DNA of 13,432 bases from Candidatus Lithacetigena glycinireducens (GTDB taxonomy: Bacteria > Coprothermobacterota > HKB111). The DNA is taken from the NCBI GenBank assembly GCA_018725485.1, contig QLUP01000013.1:1-13432 (forward strand). The letters run 5' to 3'. The notes below the pieces were generated by a model. That model saw only the letters and a program-made list of their open reading frames with translations. It was not told the DNA's origin and made no database searches. Of the stretch, positions 10,401 to 13,432 are shown piece by piece. The position numbers were made by a program, and so were the translations under genes. Positions within the stretch are counted from its first letter, which is position 1, and each line of letters opens with the position of its first letter.

Positions 10401-11684
10401 ATGAAAATGAGAAAATTTAACTGGAAGTGGTCAGTAGTTTTATTTATGATTTTGCTATCAACCATGGTGGTTTGGACTGGAGATCCTGTTTCCAAATATG
10501 TGCCTGCTTTAAGCCTGGAATATAAACCGCAACTTGGTTTGGATATTGCTGGTGGAATTCATATAGTATTAGAAGCAGTTGATACCCCAGAGGTGACAGT
10601 TGAAGAGGCTGATGTTAGAGCTATTGAACAGGTGCTCAGAGGTCGGGTGGATGCTCTGGGTTTAACCGAACCTAACATATATCGTTTAGGTGGTGAAGCC
10701 TGGAGAAGAATAATTGTTGAACTTCCTTATGAAGAAAAAGCAGGAATCAAAGACCCTGCAGAAGCCATGGAGCTTATTGGAAAAACAGCTTTACTGGAGT
10801 TTAAAGCGGAAGATGGAACAGTTCTAATCACCGGTAAATACTTAAGAACAGCTAGAGCCACTACTGATGAGATGGGTTCACCAGCAGTTGGTTTTGAATT
10901 TGATGAAGCCAGAGCAAAAGCTGATGGTCAGAAAACCTTTGAGGAAATTACTTCAGAACACCTCAATAAAACAATCTCTATCGTGCTTGATGGTGAAGTA
11001 ATATCCTCTCCTCGGGTAGAATCAGTAATAACCGGGGGTGAAGGCATCATTAAAGGTAACTTTACCTTTGATGAAGCTGCCAGGCTGTCTGCTCTTTTGA
11101 GGGGAGGTGCTTTACCCGTTAAGGTGGTAATCGCTGAAACTCGTTTTCTTGGACCAGCACTGGGTTATGATTATTTAAAGAAAGTCGAATTCGCCGGTGT
11201 AGCAGCATTTATTTTAGTAGCATTATTTATGGCTTTCAATTATAAATATCTTTCAATAATATCTATGTTTTCTTTATCAACTTTCCTGTTATTTCTTATG
11301 GCTATATTGTTATCACTAAAAGCTACCCTGACCATTCCCGGTATTGCAGGTATTGTTCTATCATTAGGTATGGCGGTGGATGCCAGCATTATTATTTTTG
11401 AAAGAATAAGAGAAGAAGTTATGCAGGGAAGAAATGTAAGGACTGCTATCAATAACGGTTATAAAAAAGCTTTTTCCACTATTTTTGATTCTAATGTTAC
11501 TACTCTTATTGGAACCTTAATTTTATATCAATTTGGCACTGGACCGGTAAGGGGTTTTGCTGTGACCCTGTCTTTAGGGACTTTAGTAAGTCTTTTTGTA
11601 ACCCTCTTTGTTGGTAGATTATTAATGGATGCCGTAGGAATAAAATATTTAGTGCCGCTAACCTTAAAAATGAGGAGGCAGTAA
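10401..11684 (+). CDS. secD: Protein translocase subunit SecD
   Basis: SecD, with SecF, uses the proton gradient to pull exported proteins through the Sec channel. The 427-residue protein starts with a membrane helix (about 9-25) and a periplasmic P1 region beginning at LGLDIAGG (45-52). VLDGEVISSP (195-204) and FTFDEAARLSALLRGGALPV (221-240) follow, then five membrane helices from about 264 to 412. Asp327 in LGMAVDAS is the conserved proton-relay acid. The motif is DAS where most homologues have DAN. The P1 domain is much shorter than in the 615-residue E. coli protein, as in many non-proteobacterial SecD. The start may be ATG 10401 or ATG 10407; GAGG at 10393-10396 allows either. The gene abuts secF exactly. 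Confidence 0.97.
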   Translation: MKMRKFNWKWSVVLFMILLSTMVVWTGDPVSKYVPALSLEYKPQLGLDIAGGIHIVLEAVDTPEVTVEEADVRAIEQVLRGRVDALGLTEPNIYRLGGEAWRRIIVELPYEEKAGIKDPAEAMELIGKTALLEFKAEDGTVLITGKYLRTARATTDEMGSPAVGFEFDEARAKADGQKTFEEITSEHLNKTISIVLDGEVISSPRVESVITGGEGIIKGNFTFDEAARLSALLRGGALPVKVVIAETRFLGPALGYDYLKKVEFAGVAAFILVALFMAFNYKYLSIISMFSLSTFLLFLMAILLSLKATLTIPGIAGIVLSLGMAVDASIIIFERIREEVMQGRNVRTAINNGYKKAFSTIFDSNVTTLIGTLILYQFGTGPVRGFAVTLSLGTLVSLFVTLFVGRLLMDAVGIKYLVPLTLKMRRQ

Positions 11685-12632
11685 ATGGACCTGGTAAGTA
11701 GAAAAAAAACATGGTTGCTTATTTCTGGAATAGTCATAACCTTGAGTGCACTTTTTCTTTTTGCTGGCTGGAGAATTACTGGAAGCCCGCTTAATTTGGG
11801 TATTGATTTTACCGGAGGCTCAATTGTTGAAATCTCTTTAACCAGTGACATTTCTGAATCACAGGTGAGAGAAATAATCCAGGGTTTGAAAATAGGTAAT
11901 GTGATAGTTCAGTCAATTCCTGGAGACACTGCTCAGGAAAAACATTTTCTTATTAGAACTCCTGTGCTCACCCAGGAAAAGGTAGTGGAATTAGAAAATG
12001 GAATAAAAGACTCATTTAAAGAAGTAACCATTCTTCGTTCAGAAATGGTTGGTCCGACTATTGGCGCTATGTTGAGAAGACAAGCGGTGGCAGCCCTTAT
12101 TTTAGCACTGGTTTTTATTATGTTTTACATAACCTGGAGATTCGATTTTCCCTTTGCCGTAGCTACCATTCTGGCTTTAATGCACGATGTAATTGTAACT
12201 GTTGGTGCTCTTGCTTTATTCCGTTTTGAAATTAATAGCCCATTTGTAGCGGTAATCCTTACCCTGGTAGGTTATTCAGTTATGGACTCGGTGGTTGTGC
12301 TGGATAGGGTCAGGGAAAATAGGAAACTTCATTCCGGTACAGCCTTTTCTAAAATTGTCAATATGAGTATCCTTCAAAGTTTCAGGAGGTCCATTAACAC
12401 CTCAGTAACTACCATACTCGCTGTCTTGGCTATATTTATTTTTGGTCCTATAGCGGTTAGACCTTTTTCTTTTGGATTAGGCGTAGGATTAATTACGGGA
12501 ACATATTCTTCTTTGTTTATCGCCAGCATGCTTTTAGTGATCTGGCAGGAATGGAGAGAGAAAAGGTTCAGAACCTATGCCAGGAAGGTGAATGAATCCA
12601 GAAAGACTCGACCAACTAAACGAAAAACTTAA
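11685..12632 (+). CDS. secF: Protein translocase subunit SecF
   Basis: SecF is the partner of SecD in the membrane export motor. The 315-residue protein has an N-terminal helix (about 9-27), LGIDFTGGSIVEI (38-50) opening the periplasmic domain, and five further helices from about 131 to 288. Conserved positions include VGPTIG (122-127), HD at 167-168 (LMHDVIV), Asp201 in GYSVMDSVVVLDRVREN, and the SINTSVTT segment (236-243). The C-terminus is a basic tail (RKTRPTKRKT) on the cytoplasmic side. GAGGAGG at 11672-11678 lies 6 nt before the ATG, which directly follows the secD stop. The last 41 nt overlap the start of rel in another frame. Confidence 0.97.
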   Translation: MDLVSRKKTWLLISGIVITLSALFLFAGWRITGSPLNLGIDFTGGSIVEISLTSDISESQVREIIQGLKIGNVIVQSIPGDTAQEKHFLIRTPVLTQEKVVELENGIKDSFKEVTILRSEMVGPTIGAMLRRQAVAALILALVFIMFYITWRFDFPFAVATILALMHDVIVTVGALALFRFEINSPFVAVILTLVGYSVMDSVVVLDRVRENRKLHSGTAFSKIVNMSILQSFRRSINTSVTTILAVLAIFIFGPIAVRPFSFGLGVGLITGTYSSLFIASMLLVIWQEWREKRFRTYARKVNESRKTRPTKRKT

Positions 12633-13432
12633 GAAATATCTTCCTGATGAAGAGATAAGTTTAATTGAAAAAGCCTTTACCATAGCTTCTTCAGCTCATC
12701 AAGACCAGAAAAGAGCTTCGGGTGAAGATTATTTTGACCACCCGCTAAGTGTTGCGGAAACTCTGGTTGATTTGAAAATGAGCGGGACTACCATATCAGC
12801 AGCACTTCTACACGATGTAGTTGAAGATACCAGTATATCCCTGGATTATTTGCGAAAAGAAATGGGTGAGGAAATCACCTCTATTGTTGAAGGCTTAACT
12901 AAGATAGATGCCCTGGATTTATCTTTTCCCAAAAAAACAAGATACATTGAAAATATCCGGAAATTCCTTATCTCTCTTTCTAAAGACATAAGGGTAGTGG
13001 TAATTAAGTTTGCTGACAGGCTTCATAATCTTCAAACTATAAGGCACCTTGATTTATCCAAACAAAAGAGGATAGCTGAAGAAACCCTGGAGATTTATGC
13101 TCCCTTAGCTCACCGGTTGGGGGTGTATCAGTTAAAGTGGCAACTGGAGGATCTGGCATTTAAAGCCCTCAATCCCAGGGAGTATGAGGAAATATCCAAT
13201 AAAGTTGCCAACAAGAGGGTGGAGCGGGAGGCTCTTTTATTAGAAGCCCAGGATAAGCTGATAAAAATACTGGATAGTTCAGGTTTGAAAGGTGAGGTTC
13301 AAGGCAGAGCCAAACATTTTTATAGTATTTATAGAAAGATGATTCGAGAGAGTAAAGATATTGAGGGAATGTATGATTTGTTTGGGTTAAGAGTTATTAT
13401 AGATGGCAAACCCTCAGATTGTTACAATATTT
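12592..13432 (+). CDS. rel: Bifunctional (p)ppGpp synthetase/hydrolase Rel, 5' part
   Basis: Rel makes and destroys the starvation signal (p)ppGpp in the cytoplasm. The window holds the first 280 codons; the gene runs off the right edge. The hydrolase HD domain is intact: RASGEDYFDHP with His50, LLHDVVEDT with His74-Asp75 and Glu78-Asp79, and ADRLHN ending at Asn146. The synthetase domain begins with GRAKHFYSIYRKM (238-250) and YDLFGLRVI (261-269), where Asp262 aligns with the catalytic Asp. Hydrolase motifs this complete point to a Rel/SpoT-type bifunctional enzyme rather than a synthetase-only RelA. ATG 12592 follows AGGAAGG at 12582-12588 and gives the usual N-terminus (EKLKKYLPDEEISLIEKAF), so the 41-nt overlap with secF looks real. 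The C-terminal regulatory domains are not visible. Confidence 0.95.
   Translation, partial: MNPERLDQLNEKLKKYLPDEEISLIEKAFTIASSAHQDQKRASGEDYFDHPLSVAETLVDLKMSGTTISAALLHDVVEDTSISLDYLRKEMGEEITSIVEGLTKIDALDLSFPKKTRYIENIRKFLISLSKDIRVVVIKFADRLHNLQTIRHLDLSKQKRIAEETLEIYAPLAHRLGVYQLKWQLEDLAFKALNPREYEEISNKVANKRVEREALLLEAQDKLIKILDSSGLKGEVQGRAKHFYSIYRKMIRESKDIEGMYDLFGLRVIIDGKPSDCYNI

Noticed and set aside
11528-11851. 107-codon antisense open frame across the secD/secF junction
   Set aside because: It mirrors conserved secD and secF coding sequence, has no start signal and resembles no known protein.

Overview
The window is an AT-rich piece of bacterial chromosome, read entirely on the + strand. It holds three tRNA genes followed by a run of 16 housekeeping protein genes, the last cut by the window end. 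I found no mobile element, CRISPR array, phage gene, toxin-antitoxin pair or defence system, and no clearly new biological system. The interest lies in gene order, tight gene packing and a few details of individual proteins.

Layout. Positions 1-44 carry a good promoter for a tRNA cluster: Lys(CTT), Leu(TAG) and Gly(GCC), closed by a hairpin terminator at about 318-350. A short AT-rich leader precedes tig (trigger factor), clpP and clpX, the protein folding and degradation block. Next come pdxS and pdxT (pyridoxal phosphate synthesis), yebC (translation or regulatory factor) and ruvC-ruvA-ruvB (Holliday junction branch migration and resolution). Then follow queH and tgt (queuosine tRNA modification), yajC, an uncharacterised HD-domain hydrolase, secD-secF (protein export), and the 5' part of a bifunctional rel (ppGpp) gene that runs off the right edge.

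The 16 genes have 15 junctions. Eleven overlap, one abuts exactly, and three have gaps of only 30, 8 and 14 nt. No terminator is visible between tig and the window end, so the whole set could be one very long transcriptional unit, possibly with internal promoters I cannot resolve. Several starts look translationally coupled. clpX, ruvC and pdxT use TTG or GTG starts.

Organism. The order pdxS-pdxT-yebC-ruvCAB-yajC-secD-secF-rel recalls the arrangement in Actinobacteria such as Mycobacterium, and ruvB-que/tgt-yajC-secDF-rel is also typical of Clostridia. With AT-rich codon use, strong Shine-Dalgarno sites, PdxST-type vitamin B6 synthesis, QueH instead of QueG at this site and a single bifunctional Rel, this suggests an AT-rich Firmicutes/Clostridia-like lineage or a neighbouring phylum (for example Halanaerobiales or Atribacterota). 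I cannot place it more precisely from sequence alone.
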